From: Oscillospiraceae bacterium
Lineage (GTDB): Bacteria > Bacillota > Clostridia > Oscillospirales > Oscillospiraceae
Assembly: GCA_016282135.1 (NCBI GenBank)
Contig: JAEEKA010000096.1
Coordinates: 1 to 49,075 of the forward strand
DNA: 49,075 bases
Direction of reading: 5' to 3'
Part shown: positions 15,767 through 24,124 of the stretch, piece by piece
How the letters are laid out: every line of letters starts with the position of its first letter
Position numbering within the stretch: position 1 is the first letter of the stretch
Notes under the pieces: model-generated
Seen by the model: the letters and a program-made list of their open reading frames with translations, nothing else
Told to the model about the DNA's origin: nothing
Databases searched by the model: none
Position numbers and translations under genes: made by a program

Positions 15767-16402
15767 ATGAATATCATCATGCTCAACAAGCCTGCGGGCT
15801 ATTTAACCGCGAGAAGCGACCGCACCCGGCCCACGGTGATGGAGCTGCTGCCCCCGGAATTGCAGGACCTGCACCCCATCGGGCGGCTGGATATGGACAC
15901 GGAGGGCCTGCTCCTGCTGACGGACGACGGCTCCCTGGATCCCCTGCTGCTGCGGCCGGAATCCCACGTGGAGAAGCGCTATTTCTTCCGGGCCTTCGGG
16001 CGGCTGGAGCAGGCCGACTTTGACCGAATGGCCGCGGGGGTAATTCTGGAGGGAACGGGGGTCACGTCCCGCCCTGCCCGGGCCTGGCCGGAGGGCTATA
16101 CCACCATCGGGGCCTGCCAGGCCCTGCTGCCCCCCAAGAAGCGCAATCATCTGATGAAAAACCCCCAGCGACCCGTCACCGAAGGCTGGATCGCCCTCCG
16201 GGAGGGCCGGAAGCACCAGGTCAAGCTGATGGTAAAGGCCGTGGGCGGCCACGTGTTCACCCTGAAACGGCTGTCCATCGGCAGCCTCGCCCTGGACCCC
16301 GCTCTTTTGCCGGGACAGTACCGAGCGCTGACGGAGACAGAGATCCGGCGCTTGCTGCGGGAGAAGACACGGGACAGCAGCGGGATGGAAATTGAGAATT
16401 GA
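15767..16402 (+). CDS. RsuA/RluE-family pseudouridine synthase without an S4 domain
   Basis: The enzyme converts uridine to pseudouridine in rRNA. The 211-residue protein starts directly in the catalytic domain (MNIIMLNKPAGYLTARSD) and has the catalytic motif GRLDMDTEGLLLLT (aspartate in RLD), then EKRYFF, REGRKHQVKLM and LKRLSIGSLAL, all typical of the RsuA/RluB/E/F group. The absent N-terminal S4 domain suggests an RluE-like enzyme, which modifies 23S rRNA, but the exact target cannot be read from sequence. ATG at 15767 has AGGGGGT 5' of it; the upstream in-frame ATG would translate repeat DNA. The C-terminal EIEN plus stop come from the following TTGAGAA array. Confidence 0.92.
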   Translation: MNIIMLNKPAGYLTARSDRTRPTVMELLPPELQDLHPIGRLDMDTEGLLLLTDDGSLDPLLLRPESHVEKRYFFRAFGRLEQADFDRMAAGVILEGTGVTSRPARAWPEGYTTIGACQALLPPKKRNHLMKNPQRPVTEGWIALREGRKHQVKLMVKAVGGHVFTLKRLSIGSLALDPALLPGQYRALTETEIRRLLREKTRDSSGMEIEN

Positions 16403-16912
16403 GAATTTCGGTGTTTTCAGATTGCCAGTTGAAAACATTGAAAAAGCGTAGACGGCAGCGCCTGTGCCTGCCTGTAGGGGGGCGGCGCCTACGACGCCCT
16501 TAGGGGACGCCCAGCCGGTCCCGGCTCAGGTAGCGGCGCACAGTGTGCGCCACGGGCCAAGGCCCCTGCGGAAAGCAAATCCTGCCGGGCCGGCAATCTG
16601 CCGGCCCGGTCTCGGCATCGCACCCGGCTGGATCGTCCTGCCGGACGGTTGTTCCCAGTGGGAACCGGCGGCACCCCTCCACCGGCCTTGAGGCCGGTCC
16701 CCCTCCCCTGCAAGCAGGGGAGGTTTGACCGCCCCTACGGCGGGTGCAGACGGGAGGCAGCGGGGCGTCCCCTGACGGACTCGCTTTGCTTCGGATGGCG
16801 CCGCCCCCTGCAGTCCTGCTGAACAAGTACGAAGGAAAAAGTAAGAAGTAAGAGGTGTCCGGAAGGATACCTCTTACTTCTTACTTCTTAATTCTTACTT
16901 CTTGATTCCCGC
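16403..16912. repeat. 510-base repeat mosaic between convergent genes
   Basis: The mosaic lies between two converging genes. In order: TTGAGAA array from the stop codon; hairpin GTTTTCAgattgccagTTGAAAAC (16413-16436); a CCTGTAGGGGGGCGGCGCC module; a GGCGCACAGTGTGCGCC palindrome; a GCCGGCAATCTGCCGGCC palindrome (16587-16604); the CACCCCTCCACCGGCCTTGA module with a CCCCTGCAAGCAGGGG hairpin (16674-16727); and, at the right end, AAGTAAGAAGTAAGAGG (16840-16856) and its inverted copy CCTCTTACTTCTTACTTCTT (16870-16889). The latter also provides the array after the sulfatase stop codon. I see no gene; small ORFs here are repeat translations. Confidence 0.8.
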
Positions 16913-19054
16913 CTAATGAAACAGCAGCTTGAAGTAGTCCAGCCCCAGGACGGAGTAGGCGTAATTCAGCTTGTTGCTGACGGTGCGGCGGACGCCGTTG
17001 AGGTAGTCCTCCGTGACCTCCGCGCCCTCGGCGGGGGTGAACTCCTTGCCGGAGTTCAGGGACGCGTTCCAGCTGCCCTTGTCCGTCTTCCAGCTGTGAT
17101 CCGGCCAGAAGACCAGGGCGGGCGCGTCGGAGAACACGTCCCGGCCGGAGTAGAGCCGGGAATCCCACTCCACTCCGAAGAGATTGCAGAGAGTGGGCAC
17201 GATGTCCAGGCTGAAGGTGGGACTGTCGATCACCAGGTCCATGCCTTCCAGGCAGCCGCTCCACATAATCAGGCAGTTGTGGTCCCGCTGGAAGACGTTG
17301 GTGACGGTCTCGCCGTAGTACTCGGACAGATAGTCCTTATCGGTGTACCAGGCGTCGCTCTTCTCCAGGCAGTAGGGATAGTGGTCGGCGGTGAGCACGA
17401 TCAGGGTATCGTCCGCGATCCCGGCGGCCTCCAACTGCTCGATCAGAGACTTCATGGCCAGCTCCACCTCTAAGTTACAGGCGATATAGGCCTTGACGGT
17501 GTCGGAGCATTCCAGATGCTGGACCTCCTCCTTGTGACGGGCGGACTGGCGGTTGCCGCCCCAGGAGTAGGCCCCGTGGCCGGAGACGGTCATGTAGTAG
17601 ACGCTGAAGGGCTGGTGGTCGATGAACTGAGGCACCGAGAAGTCGATCATTTCCAGGTCGCTTTCGGGCCAGGCCTTGGTGACCTCCATGCCGTTGCCCA
17701 CGCCGATAAACTTCTCATAGCCCAGATTCTCGTGGGTCTTGTCCCGGTCGTAGTAGGTGTAGGTGTGGTTGTGATAGGCCCTGGTGAAATAGCCCTGGTC
17801 CTGCAGCAGGTTGCCGATGGTGACGTCCATATTCCGGCCGATGGTGTTGGTGATGGACTTGACGCCCCGGGCCGGCTCGATGCCCGTCAGAACGGAGAAC
17901 TCGCCGGAGGAAGTGGAGCCGCCCCAGGCGGGCTGATAGTAGTCGGTGAACTGGATGCCCTTGGTCATCATCCGGTAGAGGGTGGGGGTCAGCTCCGGGT
18001 CGATGAACTCCTTGGAGAAGGCCTCGGCGGTGATCAGAATCAGGTTCTTGCCCTTGAACATCCCGGTCATTTCGTTGGTCTTGGAGGGGGTCAGGGAGCT
18101 GAGATACTTGGAGATATTCACCACCGTGTCGTCGCCGGAGTTGGCGATCAGGCTCTCAAAGTCCAGGTCCAGCATCTGATAGGTGTAGACCGGCTTGGGA
18201 GGCTCGGTAGGCGCAGTAGTGCCGGGCTCCAGGGTCTCGCCGTTGGTGTCCGTCTCCGGAGGCTGCACCGGCCCCTCGGAGCTCTGCACCGGGGGCTCCG
18301 TCAGGTCCGGCACAAAGGGCTCGTCGGGCAACTCGAACTCGCTGCTGCCGCCGCCCTTGAAGAAATCCAGGGTAAAGCCCATGGGCAGGCCGAAGCCGTG
18401 GACGGCGTCGGTGAAGTTGTACTCCTTGCCGATCCGGTTCCTGTCGGGCGAAATCACGCTGCCGAAGAGCAGACCGATCACCAGCAGGCCAGCGCCCGCC
18501 GCGGCCAGGTAACGGCGCACGCCCTTGGTCAGGATCCGGCGGATCTTCAGATAGCGGTTGGCCAGGAACCAGCCGACGATGGGCAGGGCGAAAAGCAGAA
18601 TCCGCCAGACGTTCTTGAGTACCAGGTCGATGGTCCGATCCTTGAAATCCTCCTGTCCGGCGTTGCCCGCACCGGTGAGCATGCCTTCGATGGTGTAGAA
18701 GTTGTGGAAGGAGTCCAGGATAAAGTACTCCGTCAGAAACATGACGCCCCAGAAGATCACCACCACCAGGGCAATAATCTTCTGATATTTCCGCCGCTTG
18801 CTGATGGTCCCGAAGAGGGCGGCCAGCAGGGCAAAGGACAGCGACAGCACCGTCAGCGTCAGGAACCGGCCCAGAGAAAAGCGGTCCTCGGTCCAGATGT
18901 GGAAGAAGAAGGTGTAGAACAGCAGACTGCCGAAGACCAGCACCCAGGGGGGCAGGGGGCCGGAACGGCGGCGCTGGACGCGCCGCCGGGCCTGGCTCTG
19001 CTCGGTGGACTGTTCCGCAGACTGCTGGGCAGTTTGATCAAATTCCCATTCCAT
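16913..19054 (-). CDS. LTA synthase-like membrane sulfatase/phosphoglycerol transferase
   Basis: This is a large (713 residues) polytopic enzyme of the alkaline phosphatase superfamily. Five predicted membrane helices (about 36-52, 63-83, 92-112, 148-168, 182-200) precede a Pro/Thr-rich linker (about 240-290) and an extracellular sulfatase domain. That order matches LtaS, which polymerises glycerol phosphate from phosphatidylglycerol onto lipoteichoic acid. The nucleophile is probably T381 in GGSTSSGEFSVLTG, with metal ligand E344 in ITAEAF and the later LTADHYPY (Asp-His). TVSGHGAY is also typical. Whether the product is lipoteichoic acid or another phosphoglycerol-decorated polymer is open. 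The N-terminal ~35 residues are Gln/Ser/Arg-rich. The stop is followed by a TAA-containing heptamer array. Confidence 0.92.
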   Translation of the reverse strand: MEWEFDQTAQQSAEQSTEQSQARRRVQRRRSGPLPPWVLVFGSLLFYTFFFHIWTEDRFSLGRFLTLTVLSLSFALLAALFGTISKRRKYQKIIALVVVIFWGVMFLTEYFILDSFHNFYTIEGMLTGAGNAGQEDFKDRTIDLVLKNVWRILLFALPIVGWFLANRYLKIRRILTKGVRRYLAAAGAGLLVIGLLFGSVISPDRNRIGKEYNFTDAVHGFGLPMGFTLDFFKGGGSSEFELPDEPFVPDLTEPPVQSSEGPVQPPETDTNGETLEPGTTAPTEPPKPVYTYQMLDLDFESLIANSGDDTVVNISKYLSSLTPSKTNEMTGMFKGKNLILITAEAFSKEFIDPELTPTLYRMMTKGIQFTDYYQPAWGGSTSSGEFSVLTGIEPARGVKSITNTIGRNMDVTIGNLLQDQGYFTRAYHNHTYTYYDRDKTHENLGYEKFIGVGNGMEVTKAWPESDLEMIDFSVPQFIDHQPFSVYYMTVSGHGAYSWGGNRQSARHKEEVQHLECSDTVKAYIACNLEVELAMKSLIEQLEAAGIADDTLIVLTADHYPYCLEKSDAWYTDKDYLSEYYGETVTNVFQRDHNCLIMWSGCLEGMDLVIDSPTFSLDIVPTLCNLFGVEWDSRLYSGRDVFSDAPALVFWPDHSWKTDKGSWNASLNSGKEFTPAEGAEVTEDYLNGVRRTVSNKLNYAYSVLGLDYFKLLFH

Positions 19055-19523
19055 TGAAGGGGTCCTCCGATTGGTTTATGGATTATGGTTCATGGCTCAT
19101 CGCTCATGGCTTATGGTTCATAGAGGCTGTAAGGGGCGGGTCTCCCGTCCCGTTTGAATTGAGAATTGTCGGTGTTCTGCAGATTGCAATCTGCAAAACG
19201 GGAATATATTTGCCGTCTGCAAAATCGATAACAGGTTCCAGGTTCAGAGTCCGCAGGGGCGTCCAGAACCTCCCCTGCTTGCAGGGGAGGGGGACCGGCC
19301 TCAAGGCCGGTGGAGGGGTGCCGCCGGTTTCCACAGGGAACAACCGTCCGACAGGGCGATCCAGCGAGGGGTGACGGCGATGCAGGGCCGGCAGATTGCC
19401 GGCGCTACAGGCGGGCGCAGACGGGGAGAGACCGCTTTTCCAATGTTTTCAAATAGCAATTTGAAAACACCTTCATTCTCAATTCTCACTTCCCCCGCGG
19501 TGCAGCCGGGCATTTCGCCTTTT
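19055..19523. repeat. Repeat mosaic between murA and the sulfatase gene
   Basis: Next to the sulfatase start are ATGGTTCATGGCTCATCGCT heptamers (19083-19118), a GTAAGGGGCGGGTCTCCCGT module, the 5'-class hairpin GTTCTGCAGAT-tgca-ATCTGCAAAAC (19174-19199) and a GATAACAGGTTC tail. The CCCCTGCTTGCAGGGG plus GGCCTCAAGGCC module follows (19268-19330), then a GCCGGCAGATTGCCGGC palindrome (19386-19403), the 3'-class hairpin GTTTTCAAAT-agca-ATTTGAAAAC (19445-19468) and a TTCTCAATTCTCACTTCC array near the murA 3' end. No gene. Confidence 0.8.
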
Positions 19524-20816
19524 CTACCCCACGCTCTGCATTCTGGGGTTATCCGGGGTCTCGATCCGGGTGATGTCCGCGCCCAGACTCCGGAGCTTCT
19601 CAATCATGCACTCGTAGCCCCGCTCGATGTAGTGGACGTCCTCCACGGTGGTGGTACCGTCCGCCGCGAGACCGGCGATGACCATAGCCGCCCCGGCCCG
19701 CAGGTCGCAGGCCTTGACCTCGCAGCCGTGGAGCTGCTCCACGCCCTCGATCAGGGCCACCTTGGTGTCCACCTTGATCTTCGCGCCCATGCGGTTCAAC
19801 TCGGCGCAGTAGCGAAAGCGGGTGTCATAGATGCCCTCGGTGATAACGCTGGTGCCCTTGGCTAGGGACATGCACACCGCCACCTGGGACTGCATATCCG
19901 TGGGGAAGCCGGGATAGGGCAGGGTCTTCACGTTGGCCCGGCGGAGCTTGCCCGTGCGGATGACGCAGATGGCGTCTTCATACTCGGTGATCCGGGCGCC
20001 CATTTCCCGCAGCTTGGCGGTAATGGACTCCAGGTGCTTGGGGATGACGTTCTGAATCAGCACGTCGCCGCCCACCGCCGCAGCGGCGGCCATGTAGGTT
20101 CCCGCTTCGATCTGATCCGGGATAATGGAATATGTACCGCCGTGAAGGCTCTTGACCCCCCGGATGCGGATCACGTCGGTGCCCGCGCCGGAGATGCGCG
20201 CCCCCATGGCGTTGAGGAAGTTGGCCAGGTCCACGATGTGGGGCTCCTTGGCCGCGTTCTCAATGTAGGTGGTGCCGGTGGCCAGGACGGCGCCCAGCAT
20301 GATATTCATGGTGGCGCCCACGCTGACCACGTCCAGGTTCACCCGGGCCCCCTGCAGGCCGTCAGCCGGGGCCTTGGCAATAACGTAGCCGCCGGAGAGC
20401 TCCACGTCGGCGCCCAGGGCTTCAAAGCCCTTGATGTGCTGGTCAATGGGCCGGGGGCCGAAGTTGCAGCCGCCGGGCAGGGCTACGGAGGCGTGGCCGA
20501 AACGCCCCAGCTGGGCGCCGATCAGATAGTAGGAGGCGCGAATCCGCCGCACCAGGTCGATGGGCGCCACGGCGTCCCGGACCCGGGTGCAGTCGATCTC
20601 CAGGGTGTTGAAGCTCAGGCGGCGGATGGAAGCGCCCATCTCGCTGAGAATCTGGAGCAGAAGGCGTATATCGGAAATATCGGGAACGTTTTCGATCCGG
20701 CACTGGCCCTTGACCAAAAGCGTAGCCGGCAGAATGCCCACCGCGGCGTTTTTCGCCCCGGAGATAACGACTCTTCCGCTCAGCGGCTTGCCGCCGTGAA
20801 TCACGTATTTTACCAT
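19524..20816 (-). CDS. murA: UDP-N-acetylglucosamine 1-carboxyvinyltransferase MurA
   Basis: MurA transfers enolpyruvate from PEP to UDP-GlcNAc, the first committed step of peptidoglycan synthesis and the target of fosfomycin. The 430-residue protein has GAKNAAVGILPA (K22-N23), the catalytic loop ALPGGCNFGPRPIDQHIKG with C117 (so fosfomycin-sensitive by this criterion), and PYPGFPTDMQSQ. Length and order are standard for the family. ATG at 20814-20816 has GAAAGGAG upstream and a good promoter at 20871-20899, divergent from that of the RluA-type gene. With murB in the same window, both enzymes of UDP-MurNAc formation are present but not in one operon. Confidence 0.97.
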   Translation of the reverse strand: MVKYVIHGGKPLSGRVVISGAKNAAVGILPATLLVKGQCRIENVPDISDIRLLLQILSEMGASIRRLSFNTLEIDCTRVRDAVAPIDLVRRIRASYYLIGAQLGRFGHASVALPGGCNFGPRPIDQHIKGFEALGADVELSGGYVIAKAPADGLQGARVNLDVVSVGATMNIMLGAVLATGTTYIENAAKEPHIVDLANFLNAMGARISGAGTDVIRIRGVKSLHGGTYSIIPDQIEAGTYMAAAAAVGGDVLIQNVIPKHLESITAKLREMGARITEYEDAICVIRTGKLRRANVKTLPYPGFPTDMQSQVAVCMSLAKGTSVITEGIYDTRFRYCAELNRMGAKIKVDTKVALIEGVEQLHGCEVKACDLRAGAAMVIAGLAADGTTTVEDVHYIERGYECMIEKLRSLGADITRIETPDNPRMQSVG

Positions 20817-20870
20817 ATATTCAGAACTCCTTTCGGAATTTCAGACGCAATTATGCAATTTAACCTCCAT

Positions 20871-20899
20871 ATCATACCACAAAAACCCGGCCTTGTAAA
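20871..20899 (-). promoter_or_regulatory. Sigma-A promoter of murA
   Basis: Minus strand TTTACA (20894-20899), 17-base spacer ending in TGG, TATGAT (20871-20876), 55 bases before the murA ATG. Confidence 0.75.
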
Positions 20900-20941
20900 G
20901 GCCTTTTTCGCCGCGGACCCCGGAGCCCGGAAAAATGAGGC

Positions 20942-20970
20942 TTGCCACAGCCATAAAAATGGGGTAAAAT
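20942..20970 (+). promoter_or_regulatory. Sigma-A promoter of the RluA-family gene
   Basis: TTGCCA (20942-20947), 17-base spacer, TAAAAT (20965-20970), followed after ~25 bases by GGGAGGATTGAGAGAACATG. Confidence 0.7.
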
Positions 20971-21002
20971 ATCGGTGGAACATTGGGGAGGATTGAGAGA
21001 AC

Positions 21003-21962
21003 ATGAAAGAGATCACCATCACGAAAAACGACGCCGGGCAGCGGCTGGATCGTTTTCTTGCCAAGAGCGTTCCCCTGCTCCCCGCCTCCCTGGCCCAGAA
21101 ATATATCCGCCTGAAGCGGATCAAACTGGACGGCAGGCGGGCCGAGCGGGACACCCGGCTCTGCGAGGGAAACGTTCTGCAGCTCTACATCAACGACGAG
21201 TTCTTCGACAGCCCCAAGCCGGAGAACGCCTATCTCACCGTCACGGCTCCGAAGCTGAACATCGTCTACGAGGATGAGAACATTCTCCTGGTGGACAAGA
21301 AGCCCGGGGTCGCCGTCCACCCCCACGATGGGGCAGAGTACGGCAAAACCCTCATCGACCACATTCAGGCCTGGCTTTACGCCAAGGGGGAGTGGAAGCC
21401 CCGGGCGGAGCACGCCTTCGCCCCCGCCCTCTGCAACCGGATCGACCGGAACACCGGGGGCATCGTCATCGCCGCCAAGACCGCCGAGGCCCTGCGGATT
21501 TTGAATCAGAAAATCAAGGACCGGGAGCTGGAGAAGAAGTACCTCTGCGTGGTCCACGGCAGCCCCAGGCCCCGGGAAGGGACCCTGGAGGGCTACATCT
21601 TCAAGGACGCCAAGCAGAATCGGGTCTACGTGACCCGGAAATCCCAGCCGGGAGCCAAAACCGCCGTCACCAAATACCGGACCCTGGAGACCCGGGGCGG
21701 TCTGTCCCTGGTGGAGTGCGAGCTGATCACCGGCAGGACCCACCAGATCCGCGCCATGATGGCCGACGCGGGCACTCCCCTGCTGGGAGACGGCAAATAC
21801 GGCAAGCTGGACAAGCGTCTCGACCGGAAGTACCAGGCCCTCTATTCTTATTATCTGAAATTCAGCTTCACCACCGACGCCGGCTGCCTGGCCTACCTGG
21901 ACGGCCGGGAATATACGGTGCGGCAGGTGGACTTTGTGGAGGAGTTTTTTCCGGGAAGATAA
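21003..21962 (+). CDS. RluA-family 23S rRNA pseudouridine synthase (RluC/RluD type)
   Basis: The 319-residue enzyme has an N-terminal S4 RNA-binding domain (ITKNDAGQRLDRFLAKSVP to about residue 75) and the RluA catalytic domain: YEDENILLVDKKPGVAVHPH, the catalytic aspartate in NRIDRNTGGIVIAAKT, EKKYLCVV and GRTHQIRAMMADAGTPLLGD. This architecture is that of RluC/RluD, which modify 23S rRNA helices; the exact sites cannot be read from sequence. GGGAGG lies upstream of the ATG. It has its own promoter and is divergent from murA. The stop codon opens a long heptamer array (TTGAGAG, TTGAGAA, TTGACAG, TTAACAA). Confidence 0.94.
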   Translation: MKEITITKNDAGQRLDRFLAKSVPLLPASLAQKYIRLKRIKLDGRRAERDTRLCEGNVLQLYINDEFFDSPKPENAYLTVTAPKLNIVYEDENILLVDKKPGVAVHPHDGAEYGKTLIDHIQAWLYAKGEWKPRAEHAFAPALCNRIDRNTGGIVIAAKTAEALRILNQKIKDRELEKKYLCVVHGSPRPREGTLEGYIFKDAKQNRVYVTRKSQPGAKTAVTKYRTLETRGGLSLVECELITGRTHQIRAMMADAGTPLLGDGKYGKLDKRLDRKYQALYSYYLKFSFTTDAGCLAYLDGREYTVRQVDFVEEFFPGR

Positions 21963-22292
21963 GAGTTGAGAGTTGAGAATGGAGAATTGAGAATTGACAG
22001 TTGACAGTAGACAATTAACAATTTGCGGTTTTTTCAATTTGCCATTTGAAAACACAAAAAACTTGCAGGAGGCATCCGCCCCTACGGGCTGTCGATTTTG
22101 CAGAGGTCAAATTCATTCCCGTTTTGCAGATGGCAATCTGCAAAACACCGACAATTCTCAATTCTCAACTCTCAATTCTCAATTCCAACGGGACGGGAAC
22201 CCCCATAATTATTTCTCCCCGGTTGACAAAATCGCACATGCATATTTCCGCCGCATAACGGTTTTGCACACTTTCCACATGGTTTTCCACAG
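21963..22292 (+). repeat. Repeat mosaic downstream of the RluA-family gene
   Basis: A nine-unit heptamer array starts at the stop codon (21962-22022). Then come hairpin TTTTCAAtttgccaTTTGAAAA (22031-22052), the 5'-class hairpin GTTTTGCAGAT-ggca-ATCTGCAAAAC (22121-22146), and an inverted ATTCTCAATTCTCAACTCTC array (22153-22185), followed by AACGGGACGGGAACCCC. From 22210 the sequence is unique and contains TTTTGCACA (22262), CTTTCCACA (22271) and TTTTCCACA (22283). No gene. Confidence 0.75.
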
Positions 22293-22330
22293 CCCGCGGG
22301 GCCTGTTTTCCACAGGCCTCGCGGGTTTTT
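22293..22330 (+). terminator. Rho-independent terminator
   Basis: A 14-bp stem (CCCGCGGGGCCTGT paired with ACAGGCCTCGCGGG, one G-T pair) has loop TTTCC and is followed by TTTTTCTCC. It ends plus-strand transcription from the RluA-family gene. A TTTTCCACA sequence sits across its loop. Confidence 0.8.
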
Positions 22331-22466
22331 CTCCCCGGGGGCGTGGAAAACCCGCAATCGAAGGTGCCGCTTTTCGGAAATCCTCAAAATTGTTTACATA
22401 ACGACATTTTTGGAGATAACATAACACCCGCTGACAGGAAACATAAGCTCTGATTTATGGAAACGG

Positions 22467-22495
22467 TTGCAAATTTTCGGGGATTATGATAAAAT
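22467..22495 (+). promoter_or_regulatory. Sigma-A promoter of the AAA_28 ATPase gene
   Basis: TTGCAA (22467-22472), 17-base spacer, TAAAAT (22490-22495), 36 bases upstream of the ATG, in AT-richer unique sequence. Confidence 0.75.
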
Positions 22496-22531
22496 ACAGG
22501 GGTTGGAAAACAAGGAAAGGCGGTTGGACTC

Positions 22532-23641
22532 ATGGAAAAGAAAATCGTGAAGATCGTACTCACCGGCGGACCCGCGGCAGGCAAGACCACTCTGATTTCC
22601 CGAATCCTGAAGGAATTCAAATCCGACGACGGCTGGCGTGTCATCACCATCCCCGAGACGGCCACAGACCTGATCTCCGGCTTCGGCATCAAGCCCTTCG
22701 GCAACTGCCTGTCCATGCTGGAATTCCAGGATTACGTGGTGGCTGACCAGCTCCACAAGGAGAAGCTGGCTCTCCAGGCCGCCGAGGCCGTGCCGGAGCC
22801 CAACGTGCTAGTGGTCTACGACCGGGCAATCCTGGACGACAAGGCCTACATCACCGACGAGGAATTTGAGCAGGTGGTGTCCAAATTCGGCCTCAGCACC
22901 CAAGCGGTCATGGCCAAGTATGACGCGGTGATCCACCTGGTCTCCTGCGCCAAGGGTGCGGCCTTCGCCTACAACCTGGGCAACACCGCCCGAACCGAGA
23001 GCCTGGACCACGCCATCGAAATGGACGACCGGACCCTCCGGGCCTGGAGCGCCCACCCCAATCTGAAAATCGTGGACAACGACGTAAACTTTGAGAAGAA
23101 GATCCAGCGGGCCCTGCACGAGATCTTCCGCATCGTAGGCCGGCCCGAGCCCATGGACAAGAAGCATAAGTACCTGATCGCCATGCCGGACATGAACCAG
23201 CTGGTGGTAAGCTACGGGGCGGTGCCCTTTGAGATGACCCAGAATTATCTGGTGATGACCAATCCCCGGATCGAACGCCGGATCCGCAAGCAGAAGAACG
23301 GCTCGGACTACCTCTATTTCTACACCGAAAAGCACCAGATGGAGGACGGCGCCATGTGGGACACCGAGCGGCCCATCTCCTCCAAGGAGTACAAGAAGTA
23401 CCTGCTGGAGGCGGAGCCGGAGCTCCAGCCCGTCCACAAGGTCAAATACCGCTTTAACCAGGGCCGCCAGCGCTTTGAGATCGACGTCTACCCCTTCTCC
23501 CGGGAGAAGGCCGTCATGTTCGCCTACGCGGGCAACGACGTAGATCAGGTGGTGCTGCCCCCGGAGATCGAGATTCTCCGGGAGGTCACGGGCGATCCGG
23601 AGTACAAGAATAAGACCCTGGCTCGGCGGCAGACGCTGTAA
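22532..23641 (+). CDS. AAA_28-type ATP-binding protein with a CYTH-like C-terminal domain
   Basis: The protein is 369 residues. Residues 1-~190 form a P-loop kinase-like domain with Walker A GGPAAGKTT (12-20), as in AAA_28/NadR-like proteins, followed by VVYDRAILDDKAYI (Walker B-like) and an R-rich lid region. Residues ~200-360 look like a CYTH/triphosphate-tunnel fold: KYLIAM, IERRIRKQKNGSDYLYFYTEK, RPISSKEYKKYL, KVKYRF and RFEIDVYPF show the alternating charged strands. The same two-domain order occurs in the animal protein Ttd14 and bacterial relatives of unknown role. GTP or ATP binding is likely; the substrate is not known. It is transcribed alone from its own promoter. The stop codon leads into CAATAGG heptamers. 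Confidence 0.8.
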   Translation: MEKKIVKIVLTGGPAAGKTTLISRILKEFKSDDGWRVITIPETATDLISGFGIKPFGNCLSMLEFQDYVVADQLHKEKLALQAAEAVPEPNVLVVYDRAILDDKAYITDEEFEQVVSKFGLSTQAVMAKYDAVIHLVSCAKGAAFAYNLGNTARTESLDHAIEMDDRTLRAWSAHPNLKIVDNDVNFEKKIQRALHEIFRIVGRPEPMDKKHKYLIAMPDMNQLVVSYGAVPFEMTQNYLVMTNPRIERRIRKQKNGSDYLYFYTEKHQMEDGAMWDTERPISSKEYKKYLLEAEPELQPVHKVKYRFNQGRQRFEIDVYPFSREKAVMFAYAGNDVDQVVLPPEIEILREVTGDPEYKNKTLARRQTL

Positions 23642-23872
23642 GTCAGGCAATAGGCAATAGGCATCAGGCAATAGGCAATAGGGGACGCGCACGTAGGGGC
23701 GGTCATTGGCCGCCCGCAAAACGCAGCGGCTTCCGTAGCGGCGCACACCGGTGCGCCACGTGAAGAGGGCAACAGGCAACAGGGGACGAGGGACGCGAAA
23801 GACGCATTCTTCGCCGTTCTCCTATTGCCTATTGCCTATTTAGCTATTGCCTATTTCGCTATTGCCTAAATC
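23642..23872. repeat. Spacer with CAATAGG heptamer arrays at both ends
   Basis: The spacer lies between convergent genes. At left, GGCAATAGGCAATAGGCATC heptamers start at the ATPase stop codon (23641-23682). At right, the inverted form CCTATTGCCTATTGCCTATT (23822-23868) runs into the DUF1540 stop codon. Between them are GTAGGGGCGGTCATTGGCCGCCC (23694 on), a GTAGCGGCGCACACCGGTGCGCC palindrome module and a GACGAGGGACGCG tract. The arrays thus form terminal inverted repeats of the whole spacer. Confidence 0.8.
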
Positions 23873-24055
23873 TCACTTCTTCCGGAAGGACTTGCAGTCG
23901 GTGCACTGGTCCTCGGTGGGGTTGTACTCGTGGGTGCCCACGGTGATGCGGTCCAGGGAGCAGTAGTTCTCCCCGCCGCAGTGGTTGACGCACTGCTGCA
24001 CGGTGCAGGCAATACAGTGGTTGGCGTTGGCGCAGTTGTTCTTGCTCTGAGTCAT
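23873..24055 (-). CDS. DUF1540 small cysteine-rich protein
   Basis: A 60-residue protein, MTQSKNNCANANHCIACTVQ onward, with eight cysteines including CxxC pairs and the DUF1540 pattern (C-x3-C..HC..NYC.L..I.V....P....TDC.SF). Such proteins are common in spore-forming Clostridia, where the cysteines probably bind metal; the function is unknown. The ATG at 24053-24055 is chosen because AAGGAGG lies 9 bases upstream; an ATG 6 codons earlier precedes that ribosome binding site. A terminator-like hairpin sits just upstream. Confidence 0.88.
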   Translation of the reverse strand: MTQSKNNCANANHCIACTVQQCVNHCGGENYCSLDRITVGTHEYNPTEDQCTDCKSFRKK

Positions 24056-24088
24056 GAGAAAAGCCTCCTTCATGAAATTGTTTTACGC

Positions 24089-24124
24089 AAAAAAGCACGC
24101 GGCGGTTTCATCCGTCGCGTGCTT
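24089..24124 (-). terminator. Rho-independent terminator on the minus strand
   Basis: A perfect 9-bp stem AAGCACGCG / CGCGTGCTT (24093-24101, 24116-24124) with a 14-base loop is followed on the minus strand by TTTTTTGCG. It should stop transcription from the telA operon before DUF1540. Since DUF1540 starts 33 bases later with no separate promoter visible, it could also act as an attenuator. Confidence 0.65.

Noticed and set aside
22262-22330. Possible replication origin
   Set aside because: One motif is inside a terminator loop, spacing is irregular, and no dnaA, dnaN, rpmH or AT-rich unwinding region is present; kept only as a low-interest finding.
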